A model generated the notes under the pieces. The model was not told the DNA's origin, searched no databases, and saw only the letters and a program-made list of their open reading frames with translations. A program made the translations under genes and the position numbers. DNA of 64,000 nucleotides, from positions 312,001 through 376,000 of the forward strand of contig JAPPUL010000069.1 of NCBI GenBank assembly GCA_026874595.1. The letters run 5' to 3'. Each line of letters starts with the position of its first letter. Position 1 is the first letter of the stretch. This stretch comes from Sipunculus nudus (taxonomy: Eukaryota; Annelida; Sipuncula; Golfingiida; Sipunculidae). Positions 8,545-17,024 of the stretch are shown in pieces.

Positions 8545-10920
8545 TTATGTTTTAAAACACCCTTCGTATAATCCAAATCCTGCATAAAAGTATGTTTTTT
8601 TATATCTTGATTTAATGTATTTGTAAGCATTAAGCATACCAATCTTTTTATTACCATTATTATTCATGGTTTCTGTAAAGAATTTTTCTAAGAATTCTTT
8701 GCTTACACTATCTTCAACATCCCAAAATGTATAAAGTATAGATTTAACACCTGATATGAAAAACCCATTTAAGAGTCCAATTAGCCCCTCTCCTCTATAA
8801 TACCTTGCTTTACCTGAACTACATCCTGCTAAAGCAAGAAATTTTATATTGTTTAGATTAAGGTTAAATATTTCCTTAAGGAAAAACACTGAGTATCTCT
8901 CTAGATTATAATCTTTGCTATCATTATGAGCATTGGGGATAGCGAGATACATACAAGAGTTTAAGGGGTAAATAGAGTCAAAATGTATATGTCCACTATA
9001 ATGTACGATATCAAACTTTTGTATTAATTGTTTAAACTTTTCTTTAGTTACCTCTTCCCCAAGTAATATTTCTTTGCTCGGAAATAACCTTGAAATTGAT
9101 TGCACTTCTTGACGAGATGCAGGCAAATCGTTTCTCGGATCTCCAACAAATAATGCTTTATCTGCCAAATCAAATTGCTCATTAAAATTATTAATAGCTG
9201 TTAAATTTGGCAGATAGCTTAAGGTGATATTGTCATAATGCTCCCAAAATAATGCATGTATAGGTAAAGAGTGTAAACTCTTAAATGGCACTACAATAAC
9301 GTCCTTAGCATTTTTCAAATAAGGTTTTAGAGGTTTTAGTAAAAATTCTGATAATCGTTTTTTATAAACTGCTTCTTCAATATATGAATTATTGCTATGT
9401 ATAGATACAATCTTAAGATATTTGCTTATTACAACATCAATATCAAATGATATTGATATTGACGTTACCTTTAGTATATTATTTTTAGCAATGAATATAT
9501 GAAAGTCACTATCTTGATAATAAAAATATGCTATAACAAGCGTATCAGAAGGGATTTTGTTAAGCCATTCTTTTATATCGAACTCTTTGGACACACTTTC
9601 TTTTTGCAAAGAATCCTTTTTAGCAACCAACGATATTTTCTCATCAATAAGATATAATGTTTTCAATAGACGCTCTATTGTAGGATCAGATGCTGTAGAA
9701 GGATTACTTTGTATAGAATCTAGTTTTTCAAGTATTTGCTGTCTTTCTTCTAGAAATAGATAAGATTGGGTTTTAAGATTAAATCCATTATGCGTATCTT
9801 TCTGCCCCAAGGTATAAATTCTATTCCTGAAATTCTCAAATAGAGAAGCCGCCTGAATCAAATCATTTTCTTTAATTAAACCATCGATGGCTTTAAAATA
9901 TATAATTTCCTTGTCTTTGTAACCCAAGAAGCTATCAATATTAACCTCAGAAAATATCGAATGTTTTATTTTGTCAAGTACCTTTGCAGCCTTCACAGAA
10001 TAGATTGTAGCAAGCTTTGAATTATTTATATGCTTATGGTACTGAGCCTCTAAATAGAAAAATAGATATGGTAAATCAGAGTCACCATTATCTGTTAATT
10101 TAGTAATGTTGCCCAGATATTTTTTACCCCTCTCAAAATCACCAATTTTGTAATAATTCTCACAAATTAGCAAATAAACGTCTATAAGACTTTTAAAAGC
10201 ACTTTTATTTTTACTTTTAGTAAATATATCAACTGCTTCAAAAAGAAATTGAAAAGCTTGCTCATACTTTCTAAAGTAAACAAACAAATTACCTTTTATC
10301 TTATAAGCAGATCCCTGCTCAAGTGTCAAAGAATACTTTATCGCAATATCTATAGTAGAATCGACAATATCAAGAGCTTTATCAAACTGATTTTGCAAAG
10401 CAAAATAAACAACAAGACCAAAATCATTTTTAATTTTAGACTGAACAATATCCTTAATTTGCTTTTTAGAAAGCTTCAGTATGCTATCATGGTTAAGGAG
10501 CTGGTTATAGACATCCCGTGATTTCAGATTATATTCAGAAGCCTTCTGTCGGTTTCCCAAAGAGTGTAGCGCAAGAGCATTTCCATTATAAGCTTTAGCC
10601 AACCGAATTAAATCGGAATACTTTTTGGCAAATTTGATAGCAACGAAAGTCAAATATTCCATAAGTTCAAACTGCTTAATAGAATAAGCAAACCAAATTC
10701 CCTTGTAAGCAGCTAAAAAAAGAGATATTTCAAGTTTTTCTTCTAAATAAGGATCAATAGTACATACTGCATTGGATTTATTTTGTTCTGTTTGTTTGAA
10801 TAAACCTAGAATAATATACGCTGTCTCAAGGTTGGAAAAAGCGTCTAGATCATTTTTATTTTCAAATTGTCGTATAGCAAGATTTATTTGTCTAACAATC
10901 TGGTCTTTAGAAGGAATCAT
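8545..10920 (-). CDS. TPR-CHAT caspase-like protease
   Basis: The 791-residue protein has an N-terminal helical region (about 1-430) with tetratricopeptide-like pairs such as AKAYNGNALALHSLGNRQKA and KIKGNLFVYFRKYEQAFQFL. A linker and then a C-terminal CHAT (Caspase HetF Associated with TPRs) domain, about 560-791, follow. The catalytic pair is visible: His644 in HYSGHIHF and Cys700 in LALAGCSSGKA, followed by ILYTFWDVED as in other CHAT domains. CHAT proteins are regulated cysteine proteases in bacterial signalling and defence. This gene is last in a row of a sigma-70-family factor and a small protein, 66 bases after the latter. That arrangement suggests protease control of transcription (inference). 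No signal peptide; probably cytoplasmic. There is no good ribosome binding site in front of the ATG. Confidence 0.88.
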   Translation of the reverse strand: MIPSKDQIVRQINLAIRQFENKNDLDAFSNLETAYIILGLFKQTEQNKSNAVCTIDPYLEEKLEISLFLAAYKGIWFAYSIKQFELMEYLTFVAIKFAKKYSDLIRLAKAYNGNALALHSLGNRQKASEYNLKSRDVYNQLLNHDSILKLSKKQIKDIVQSKIKNDFGLVVYFALQNQFDKALDIVDSTIDIAIKYSLTLEQGSAYKIKGNLFVYFRKYEQAFQFLFEAVDIFTKSKNKSAFKSLIDVYLLICENYYKIGDFERGKKYLGNITKLTDNGDSDLPYLFFYLEAQYHKHINNSKLATIYSVKAAKVLDKIKHSIFSEVNIDSFLGYKDKEIIYFKAIDGLIKENDLIQAASLFENFRNRIYTLGQKDTHNGFNLKTQSYLFLEERQQILEKLDSIQSNPSTASDPTIERLLKTLYLIDEKISLVAKKDSLQKESVSKEFDIKEWLNKIPSDTLVIAYFYYQDSDFHIFIAKNNILKVTSISISFDIDVVISKYLKIVSIHSNNSYIEEAVYKKRLSEFLLKPLKPYLKNAKDVIVVPFKSLHSLPIHALFWEHYDNITLSYLPNLTAINNFNEQFDLADKALFVGDPRNDLPASRQEVQSISRLFPSKEILLGEEVTKEKFKQLIQKFDIVHYSGHIHFDSIYPLNSCMYLAIPNAHNDSKDYNLERYSVFFLKEIFNLNLNNIKFLALAGCSSGKARYYRGEGLIGLLNGFFISGVKSILYTFWDVEDSVSKEFLEKFFTETMNNNGNKKIGMLNAYKYIKSRYKKTYFYAGFGLYEGCFKT

Positions 10921-10986
10921 ACTACTTAATCTAGACGACCGACAAAGTCATAAATAAATATTAGATAAAGATATTATACTAATGTT

Positions 10987-11436
10987 CTATTGCCTTTTCT
11001 TTTTAGAGTCATAATACTTTTCAAGCAACTTGTCATTAACAGCATTAAAGTAGCTATCGTTATTCTTGTCAAACTCGCGTGAAAAGTCTTTATTATTATA
11101 AGTAATAAATTTTATCAATTTATCTTTTATACTCTCCTTTATAGTTACCTCCTGCGTGTCAAGACACATAATATGGTCAATATCCTGTTCAGAGAGCTGC
11201 AAGTGCGTTTGCACTTCTTCAAGCGACATATTGCACTCTTCAACAGACTGAATAAAAGCATCTTTCAAAGAAGAGTTAAGCTTAAAATTACCCTTAGCCA
11301 AACTATGAATAATTCTAAGACTAACATCAAGGTCAAGCTCACCAGTAGATGCATTAGAACTTCTTGTAGTAATATCATCATTATTGGACAACTCAAGTCC
11401 ATCAATAAAAGCTAAAAGCTTATCCTTATCAATCAT
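10987..11436 (-). CDS. Small acidic protein between sigma factor and CHAT protease, function unknown
   Basis: I do not recognise this 149-residue protein. It is mostly helical and acidic with a lysine-rich tail, has no membrane segment and no zinc-type HxxxCxxC anti-sigma motif. The middle (about residues 72-93) reads MSLEEVQTHLQLSEQDIDHIM, which resembles a compact helix-turn-helix. Starting with a good GAGGAG site, it lies 29 bases after the sigma-factor gene and 66 before the CHAT gene, so all three should share an mRNA. By position it is the best candidate for a regulator of the sigma factor or a substrate of the protease, but nothing in the sequence proves either role. Confidence 0.7.
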   Translation of the reverse strand: MIDKDKLLAFIDGLELSNNDDITTRSSNASTGELDLDVSLRIIHSLAKGNFKLNSSLKDAFIQSVEECNMSLEEVQTHLQLSEQDIDHIMCLDTQEVTIKESIKDKLIKFITYNNKDFSREFDKNNDSYFNAVNDKLLEKYYDSKKKRQ

Positions 11437-11465
11437 AAATACTCCTCACTAAAATAATACAAGAC

Positions 11466-12326
11466 TTAACTCAATAAAATCTCACTTTTACTAAGTAAAA
11501 TAAGCAATTCAAACATACCTTGTCTAAAAGTCTCATTTACCTCATTAAGCGACAAAGCCGTTTTAGAAGCAATAGAGTCACTTGACATTTTATAAAAAAG
11601 TTTAAGTTCCAAAACCTCTTGAGTCTTCCTATTTTTAATTTTAAAAAGGATTTCCCTATCGAAAGAAAGACCTTTGTTCCGAACTTTGTGCTTTAAGATA
11701 TCGAAAGCGTCATGAAGGTCAAATTCAAGTTTACCACACTGCTGCAAATCTTTAAGATTATGGTATAACTTTTTGCTTGCCCGATGGACCCAAGTATTAT
11801 AAGTAGAAATGCTACAACCTAGTATAGAAGCTCCCTCCTGAGACGACAAAGTAATTGGCAAACACAATTTAAGAATAAAAGCAAAGCGATAGTTTTCATT
11901 TTCAATAGCCAAAATAAGGTTACGAAATAAAGAGACGACCTCACTATGAATAAAGTTAGTAATTAAGTTATCCTGGTATGAGTAATTATCATGTAAAATA
12001 TTATCTAAGTCCTTATCATCTTGTTGTAAAGGGATTTCTTTTTTAAATCTACAAAAGTCATAGAATGAAAGATAGCGCAAGAAGACAATATGCCTCATAA
12101 AATTAAAGAAGCTTCGTCCTTTATTATGGTCATAAGAGTTAAGACAGTGATCAAATTCTTTAATAAAGAATTCCTGTAAAAGGTCCTCAGCATCATCGAA
12201 CATCATCTTTTTAGCAAGCAAGAATTGTAAAAGCTGCTTATGAGCAATAGTAAATAAGAGGCTAAAATTCCTCTCGGAACTATCGTTAGTATAGTTAAAA
12301 TAAGCTTTCTGAACATGGTCATCCAT
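11466..12326 (-). CDS. ECF-like sigma-70-family RNA polymerase sigma factor with extra C-terminal region
   Basis: This 286-residue protein has sigma region 2 at about residues 22-95, including DDAEDLLQEFFIKEF, a good match to the ECF region 2.2 core-binding helix. Region 4 (about 140-190) contains LSSQEGASILGCSISTYNTWVHRASKKL, the -35 recognition helix-turn-helix. It is about 90 residues longer than a usual ECF factor. The extension (about 195-286) again contains an HTH-like stretch, SSDSIASKTALSLNEVNETF, so it may carry a second sigma4-like fold. It leads the row sigma / small protein / CHAT protease on the minus strand. The start lacks a clear Shine-Dalgarno sequence and is preceded by a 110-base AT-rich gap, where a promoter (perhaps its own) would lie. 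Target genes are unknown. Confidence 0.8.
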   Translation of the reverse strand: MDDHVQKAYFNYTNDSSERNFSLLFTIAHKQLLQFLLAKKMMFDDAEDLLQEFFIKEFDHCLNSYDHNKGRSFFNFMRHIVFLRYLSFYDFCRFKKEIPLQQDDKDLDNILHDNYSYQDNLITNFIHSEVVSLFRNLILAIENENYRFAFILKLCLPITLSSQEGASILGCSISTYNTWVHRASKKLYHNLKDLQQCGKLEFDLHDAFDILKHKVRNKGLSFDREILFKIKNRKTQEVLELKLFYKMSSDSIASKTALSLNEVNETFRQGMFELLILLSKSEILLS

Positions 12327-12436
12327 AAAAAAAACCCAAAAAGGTATAAAATCAATTAAACAAATTAAATAGCACTACACATAATAAATACGAATCATGT
12401 GATAAAATTATTACAAAAAATCTATAAAAAAAAGAT

Positions 12437-13381
12437 TTAGTTTTTATTTTTATTATTCTTAATCAGCGTTATCAAGGTATTAAATCTACGTTTTTTAGCA
12501 TCTAAATTAAAGAGTCTATCTCTAATAATTTTAGAGTAATTATACTTAGGATAAGCCTCTTTATGAAAGTACTTTTTATTTTTCTTATACAAATCGACTT
12601 TCTGATTATACTGTTCTAGGGGAATAGAAAGCTTAATTTTCTTATTTTGGAGTAAAGGATGGTCCTCTTCAATCATAGAGCCGCCGAAATAAATTTCATA
12701 AGCCTCATTCAACATGCTATCAATATCGCCCCCCATGGAGTCAAACATATTAATTTTGTTAAAGGAAATCCCCCCCTCCCGCTTTTGCTCATCCAATAAA
12801 AGCTGGTTCTGATAAATATCTTCTTGTAATTTCCGAGCAAATTCTTTAGTTAAGAAAAAGTATTTACCAGCCTCCTTGTAACAAGTAGAAGCGATTCTAA
12901 ACCCTCGTAAGATATGATGTTCTTTAGTTTTGTCAGTCTCAATTTGCTCAATATTAAACCAATAAATATTTTCTTTATCATAACGCTTGCCAAGGTCCAG
13001 ATATTCTTTAGTGAGTAAAAAAGCAAGTCTCATTTTAAGAAGTTCTTTATACTTAGCATGCTGAGCCTGAGTATAACCATTTAATGTAGTTTTCCAATTG
13101 AATCTAAAATATGAGAAAACTTTAACAGGATGAGCCCACCATTTATTTGACAAAGCCTTCTGAAAAGCGATTTTAAGGTAATGAATATTAGCAATATGGC
13201 TATCTGAGCGATGATAAAGGTTTCGTCTATAAAGCGAATAATAATCCTCAACAAATATCAAAGCCCGCCGTTGTGGAACAAAATAATAATCTTTTAAAGA
13301 AGCATTAATATCCGAAACGAAAGCTAAAAACAAAAGGATAGTTAAAGTTATTCTAAAAATGATAATTTTTGTAGTCTGCAT
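12437..13381 (-). CDS. Exported protein of unknown function upstream of the sigma/CHAT genes
   Basis: The 314-residue product starts with a clear signal peptide (hydrophobic core at about residues 6-24, ending near ASDINAS). The mature part is rich in Tyr, Lys and Asn, with DYYSLYRRNLYHRSDSH and RYDKENIYWFNIEQIE. I cannot assign it to a family. It has the same orientation as the sigma/CHAT row, 110 bases upstream of it. A weak AT-only hairpin with a T-run (AAATCT/AGATTT) lies just past its stop, so co-transcription is uncertain. Its first 39 codons are part of a 219-base tandem repeat that also covers the 3' end of the upstream HD gene. Confidence 0.7.
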   Translation of the reverse strand: MQTTKIIIFRITLTILLFLAFVSDINASLKDYYFVPQRRALIFVEDYYSLYRRNLYHRSDSHIANIHYLKIAFQKALSNKWWAHPVKVFSYFRFNWKTTLNGYTQAQHAKYKELLKMRLAFLLTKEYLDLGKRYDKENIYWFNIEQIETDKTKEHHILRGFRIASTCYKEAGKYFFLTKEFARKLQEDIYQNQLLLDEQKREGGISFNKINMFDSMGGDIDSMLNEAYEIYFGGSMIEEDHPLLQNKKIKLSIPLEQYNQKVDLYKKNKKYFHKEAYPKYNYSKIIRDRLFNLDAKKRRFNTLITLIKNNKNKN

Positions 13382-13923
13382 AAAAAGTGTTATCGGAAAT
13401 ACGACCTAGAATATTAGCATAGCTTTATTAGCATAGCTTTACATTACGGCTTAACTCAGCAATTAAATCAGCTTTAAAGGCAAAAGCCGTTGTGGTACAA
13501 AATAATAATCTTTTAAAGAAGCATTAATATCCGAAACGAAAGCTAAAAACAAAAGGATAGTTAAAGTTATTCTAAAAATGATAATTTTTGTAGTCTGCAT
13601 AAAAAGCGTTATCGGAAATACGACCTAGAATATTAGCATAGCTATTATTAGCATAGCTTTACATTACGGCTTAACTCAGCAATTAAATCAGCTTTAAAGG
13701 CAAAAGCCGTTGTGGTACAAAATAATAATCTTTTAAAGAAGCATTAATATCCGAAACGAAAGCTAAAAACAAAAGGATAGTTAAAGTTATTCTAAAAATG
13801 ATAAATCTTAGTCTAGTGTGCATAAACGGTTTTATCGGAAATACGACCTAGAATATTAGCATAGCTTTATTAGCATAGCTTTACATTACGGCTTAACTCA
13901 GCAATTAAATCAGCTTTAAAGGC
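13267..13923. repeat. Three tandem copies of a ~219-bp unit spanning two gene ends
   Basis: Units begin at about 13267, 13485 and 13705 (periods 218 and 220). The leftmost copy contains the real start of the exported-protein gene; the rightmost contains the real last 18 codons and stop of the HD/ACT gene. Each unit therefore carries a gene end, an intergenic piece and a gene start. The two spare copies make dead fragments: a signal peptide plus about 20 residues running into a short HD-gene tail in another frame. Copies differ by few bases (for example TGTGGAACA/TGTGGTACA and the 12 bases around the start codon). The gene-free stretch 13382-13869 holds nothing else that I can see. Confidence 0.95.
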
Positions 13924-15648
13924 AGATGCAGAAGTTATTTTATAGGTTTTATTATTAATTTGACTAATAACTATAACATAAACATATCCACCATACTCCT
14001 CTTCCACCTTAACATTTACTATATTTATATAACTAAGCACCTCAAGACAACAATATATATTCAAATTAGATATTACTTTTGTTCTAACACGTATTTCTTG
14101 AAAAGTCCTTGTGTCAATCTCAATATTATTTAAATCAATCCCCAATGACGCTGTTCTATTATCAAAATCTTCCTTGCTTATCGGTAAATCAAGTTGCTCT
14201 TTTGTATAACCTGCTTGTGTACATTTACTTAGATTAGAAGACAAAAGTTCAAGTATATCTTTTGCTACAGCAACATTATCTATGTGCTTAACCATTACTA
14301 TATCTACAAGACGATTATTTTGTCCTGAGTAGGCATATAGTTTATATATTTTAAGACATCTATCCCTCTCTATACTTGTTACCATTATTGCTCTTACTAT
14401 CCTAAGCAGCGTCCCCTCATAAGCGCTTTGTTTTACTATATGTATTTCAAAGGTACTTGGATCTTTTTCATCAATTACATAGGTAAAATTAAAATCACTG
14501 CCTCGCTCGGAAAATAACTTCATATGGAGTATCTTATCTGCCGGACTTGTATCATTCAAATAAAACGGATACATACTGTCTGTTAGAGAAAAATAGGAAT
14601 TCAGAAAGCTTATAAGACTATCTTTTTCTCGCACAGGTAGTATCTCATCAAATTCTGTGTCCAACAGCGATTTCGTTGTCCCCCGAAGCCCTTGCAAAAA
14701 GCTTTTTCTTAATTTCTCTTCAAGTGCTTTCTTTTTCTCAAAATCCCACTTGTCCCTAAATTCTATATCTACCACATCCAATATGTCTTTTAACTTGCGC
14801 CCTAATAACCACTTCCCCTTCATATAGATAGTTTCTTTATCAGAGCGTATCATATACCATATCTCACCCGTGTCATCAACGCTATATACATCCATTAGAT
14901 ATACTAAATAATTTATATTAAGTTCCCGTATCAGTATCTTATCTGCATCCACACGCCCCAACATCGGGTAATTATATATTGTTGCGTGGTTCATTATACG
15001 TCGCAAAAAAGTAAAAAAATTAAAATCCTTATCTCGATGCAATGTCCCAAAATCATCATGCCCGATTATCGTATTCCTAACTCGTGCCGCAAATATCTGA
15101 TCTATACCCGCCTCCTCAAAACGAGAATAAGCTAAAAACGCTCCACGCTCATCATGATCCTTATTTCTATAATACAATTTTAAATATTCTACACTCCGAT
15201 ACTTCAAACCCTTCCTGCTTGCATTCGATTGCTCAATTATTGCCTCCTCGCTCATGTCATAAGAACATTTGCCAACATCATGCAAGAGCATTGTAAGCAC
15301 TATAACTCGAAAATCATCACTATCTGTTTTTAGTTCAAGCTCCTCTATCAACCCTATCACTCGTTTGAAAAAATATCGCCTATACACTGTTGTGTTTAGT
15401 AAATCCCTCTCACAAAACTCTTTGTCTTCTCTATACCGAAGAGCAAGTGCGAAATTCTTAAGCAGCTTCTTCGTATGTTCATATACCGTAAACCTATGTT
15501 TGCTCTTCATCCCATGACGGCTTAAATGAAAGTTTAGCTTCGATAGCTCCTTGAAATACGAACATAACCTCTCATCTGATAACGACAATAGCTCTTTTAG
15601 TATATTTTTTGAACTTACGAGCTTCTTCAAATCTGACTTTTCTGACAT
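13870..15648 (-). CDS. GlnD-like HD/ACT-domain protein lacking the nucleotidyltransferase domain
   Basis: The 592-residue protein resembles the back half of the PII uridylyl-transferase GlnD. HRFTVYEHTKKLL (residues 51-63, His58) is followed by the metal-binding His123-Asp124 in MLLHDVGKCSY, then DHDERGAFLAYSRFEEAG, as in GlnD HD phosphohydrolase domains. From about residue 400 there is an ACT-like region (HIVKQSAYEGTLLRIVRAI, then KIYKLYAYSGQNNRLVDIV) and a second one near the C-terminus. The N-terminal GS-motif nucleotidyltransferase of GlnD is absent, and the start at 15648 has a proper AGAAGGA site, so this is not a truncation artefact. A nucleotide or nucleotidyl-protein hydrolase tuned by a small ligand is plausible (inference). 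The last 18 codons belong to the 219-base tandem array. Confidence 0.8.
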   Translation of the reverse strand: MSEKSDLKKLVSSKNILKELLSLSDERLCSYFKELSKLNFHLSRHGMKSKHRFTVYEHTKKLLKNFALALRYREDKEFCERDLLNTTVYRRYFFKRVIGLIEELELKTDSDDFRVIVLTMLLHDVGKCSYDMSEEAIIEQSNASRKGLKYRSVEYLKLYYRNKDHDERGAFLAYSRFEEAGIDQIFAARVRNTIIGHDDFGTLHRDKDFNFFTFLRRIMNHATIYNYPMLGRVDADKILIRELNINYLVYLMDVYSVDDTGEIWYMIRSDKETIYMKGKWLLGRKLKDILDVVDIEFRDKWDFEKKKALEEKLRKSFLQGLRGTTKSLLDTEFDEILPVREKDSLISFLNSYFSLTDSMYPFYLNDTSPADKILHMKLFSERGSDFNFTYVIDEKDPSTFEIHIVKQSAYEGTLLRIVRAIMVTSIERDRCLKIYKLYAYSGQNNRLVDIVMVKHIDNVAVAKDILELLSSNLSKCTQAGYTKEQLDLPISKEDFDNRTASLGIDLNNIEIDTRTFQEIRVRTKVISNLNIYCCLEVLSYINIVNVKVEEEYGGYVYVIVISQINNKTYKITSASAFKADLIAELSRNVKLC

Positions 15649-15951
15649 TCAATATATCCTTCTTCTGTATTTTATTTCAAAAGTTTATCCTTAGTTTATC
15701 ATTCCAAATAATCATAATCTATCCTGATATTACTATATCCATAAGAAAATATGACCACCGTTCTCTTGCTTAAGGCATTTTGTTTAGTTTCTTTTTGTTA
15801 GATTATTTCTTTTTGTTAGATTATTTTTATCTTCTAGCTTATTTTCTAGCTTATTTTAAAAAAAACATTCGCTTTTTACAAAAGTTACACATTTTATATT
15901 TGGAAAACTATTTCTTTTTCTTAAGTTTAATTTATTTAAAAGGGCGGGTTT
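15649..15951. other. AT-rich intergenic region with short direct repeats
   Basis: No gene is recognisable. The region separates the minus-strand HD gene from a plus-strand small gene, so both promoters should lie here. It contains two tandem 18-base units (TTTCTTTTTGTTAGATTA, 15788-15823) and two copies of TCTAGCTTATTT (about 15833-15857). Confidence 0.6.
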
Positions 15952-16311
15952 ATGTTATCTATTAAAGAGTCTATCAAAACTTTTAGTATACAAAATAGTC
16001 ATGACCAGGACGTCAAAACCTTTTGTCAAAACACTTTAGACAATATTATATTTTACGATAGCTCCCCTGAAAGTTCGTCTCGAGCTTTAGTTCGCTATTG
16101 TGCTTTGCTTAAAAAACAAGCTGCTGAGCTTAAGGCGCTTTATAAAGACAAAACGTACATACAAAACCAACTCTCTTCTATTACCAAGCAACTTGATTTA
16201 ATTAACTCTTTTATCACATTCATATGCAGCAAAAATGATATATCTTACGATGAGGCGTTACTTGCAAAATGTATAAAGACTAATAAAGCTTTTATTAAAC
16301 TTCATAATTAA
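15952..16311 (+). CDS. Small hypothetical protein, coiled-coil-like
   Basis: The 119-residue product is not recognised. It has no signal peptide or membrane segment. The centre (about residues 42-85) is helical with heptad-like spacing, LLKKQAAELKALYKDKTYIQ, suggesting a small dimeric protein. A good AGGGCGGG site lies about 4 bases before the ATG, which is the main support for expression. It stands alone between minus-strand genes and converges on the SlyD-like gene. Codons mainly end in T or C, unlike gatA or rny. Confidence 0.55.
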   Translation: MLSIKESIKTFSIQNSHDQDVKTFCQNTLDNIIFYDSSPESSSRALVRYCALLKKQAAELKALYKDKTYIQNQLSSITKQLDLINSFITFICSKNDISYDEALLAKCIKTNKAFIKLHN

Positions 16312-16353
16312 CAACATATCATAACTATTTCTCTCCTTAGCACATCCTCTCCC

Positions 16354-16965
16354 TTACTCTACTCCTTTACCTTTTTCTAGCTTTACCACCTTTACCTTGA
16401 ATTTTAATGTATGTCCCGCCAAATAGTGATTTAGATCTATCGTTACCACCTCATCAGTTAGCTTTATTATCGGATATGACCCGTAGGAAGTTCCTCCGTC
16501 TGGATAGCGTATCTTATCTCCCACCTTCAAATTAATCCCACCTAAACGAAATGTATCACGCTTTATCTCCTTAAACAACTTTTTATCCCTTTCTCCATAA
16601 CCAAAAAGCGGCTTTATCAATATATCTTTCTCATCTCCGCACAAAAGACCCAAAACCCCATCCTCAAACCCTTTTATCATCTTGCCTCTACCTACTACAA
16701 AGTCTATCGGTTTTGCTCCCTCTCCCCACCTCTTTGTGAAAACTTCTCCTGTCTTTGCGTATTTGCCTATGAATAATACTCCAATACGATCTCCAGCCTC
16801 AACAACTTCTTCCCTTTTGCCATCACCCCCCTCCCCATCTCCTACACGCATACACCCCTCTACTTCACTTGATTTAATGCAACCATTTAATAACATCATC
16901 TTTATCAATAATAACAGTATTGTCACTCCTTTGGTTATTAAACAGCTTTGCTTAATTGCAACCAC
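16354..16965 (-). CDS. SlyD-like FKBP peptidyl-prolyl isomerase, predicted lipoprotein
   Basis: The 203-residue protein has an N-terminal hydrophobic helix ending in a lipobox (LLNGC, Cys at about 29). A charged linker and an FKBP domain with VVEAGDRIGVLFIGKYAKTG and IDFVVGRGKMIKGFEDGV follow. Unlike plain FKBPs it contains an insert-in-flap arrangement and ends with TIDLNHYLAGHTLKFKVKVV, the SlyD signature (NHPLAGKTLxFxV). SlyD is normally a soluble cytoplasmic chaperone/isomerase; here the lipobox predicts a periplasmic, membrane-tethered form. The start is GTG. SlyD metal-binding His/Cys tails are absent: the C-terminus is KLEKGKGVE. It is followed upstream by accB on the same strand (59 bases). 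Confidence 0.85.
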   Translation of the reverse strand: MVAIKQSCLITKGVTILLLLIKMMLLNGCIKSSEVEGCMRVGDGEGGDGKREEVVEAGDRIGVLFIGKYAKTGEVFTKRWGEGAKPIDFVVGRGKMIKGFEDGVLGLLCGDEKDILIKPLFGYGERDKKLFKEIKRDTFRLGGINLKVGDKIRYPDGGTSYGSYPIIKLTDEVVTIDLNHYLAGHTLKFKVKVVKLEKGKGVE

Positions 16966-17024
16966 TCTATATCGCCTTATTAACTATTTTCTCTTTTGAG
17001 AAGCTCTTTTTATAGCTTTCTTTT

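Noticed and set aside
8545-13381. Type III-E CRISPR-associated TPR-CHAT locus
   Set aside because: No Cas7-11, Cas1/2 or repeat-spacer array is near, so only the CHAT/sigma logic is comparable.
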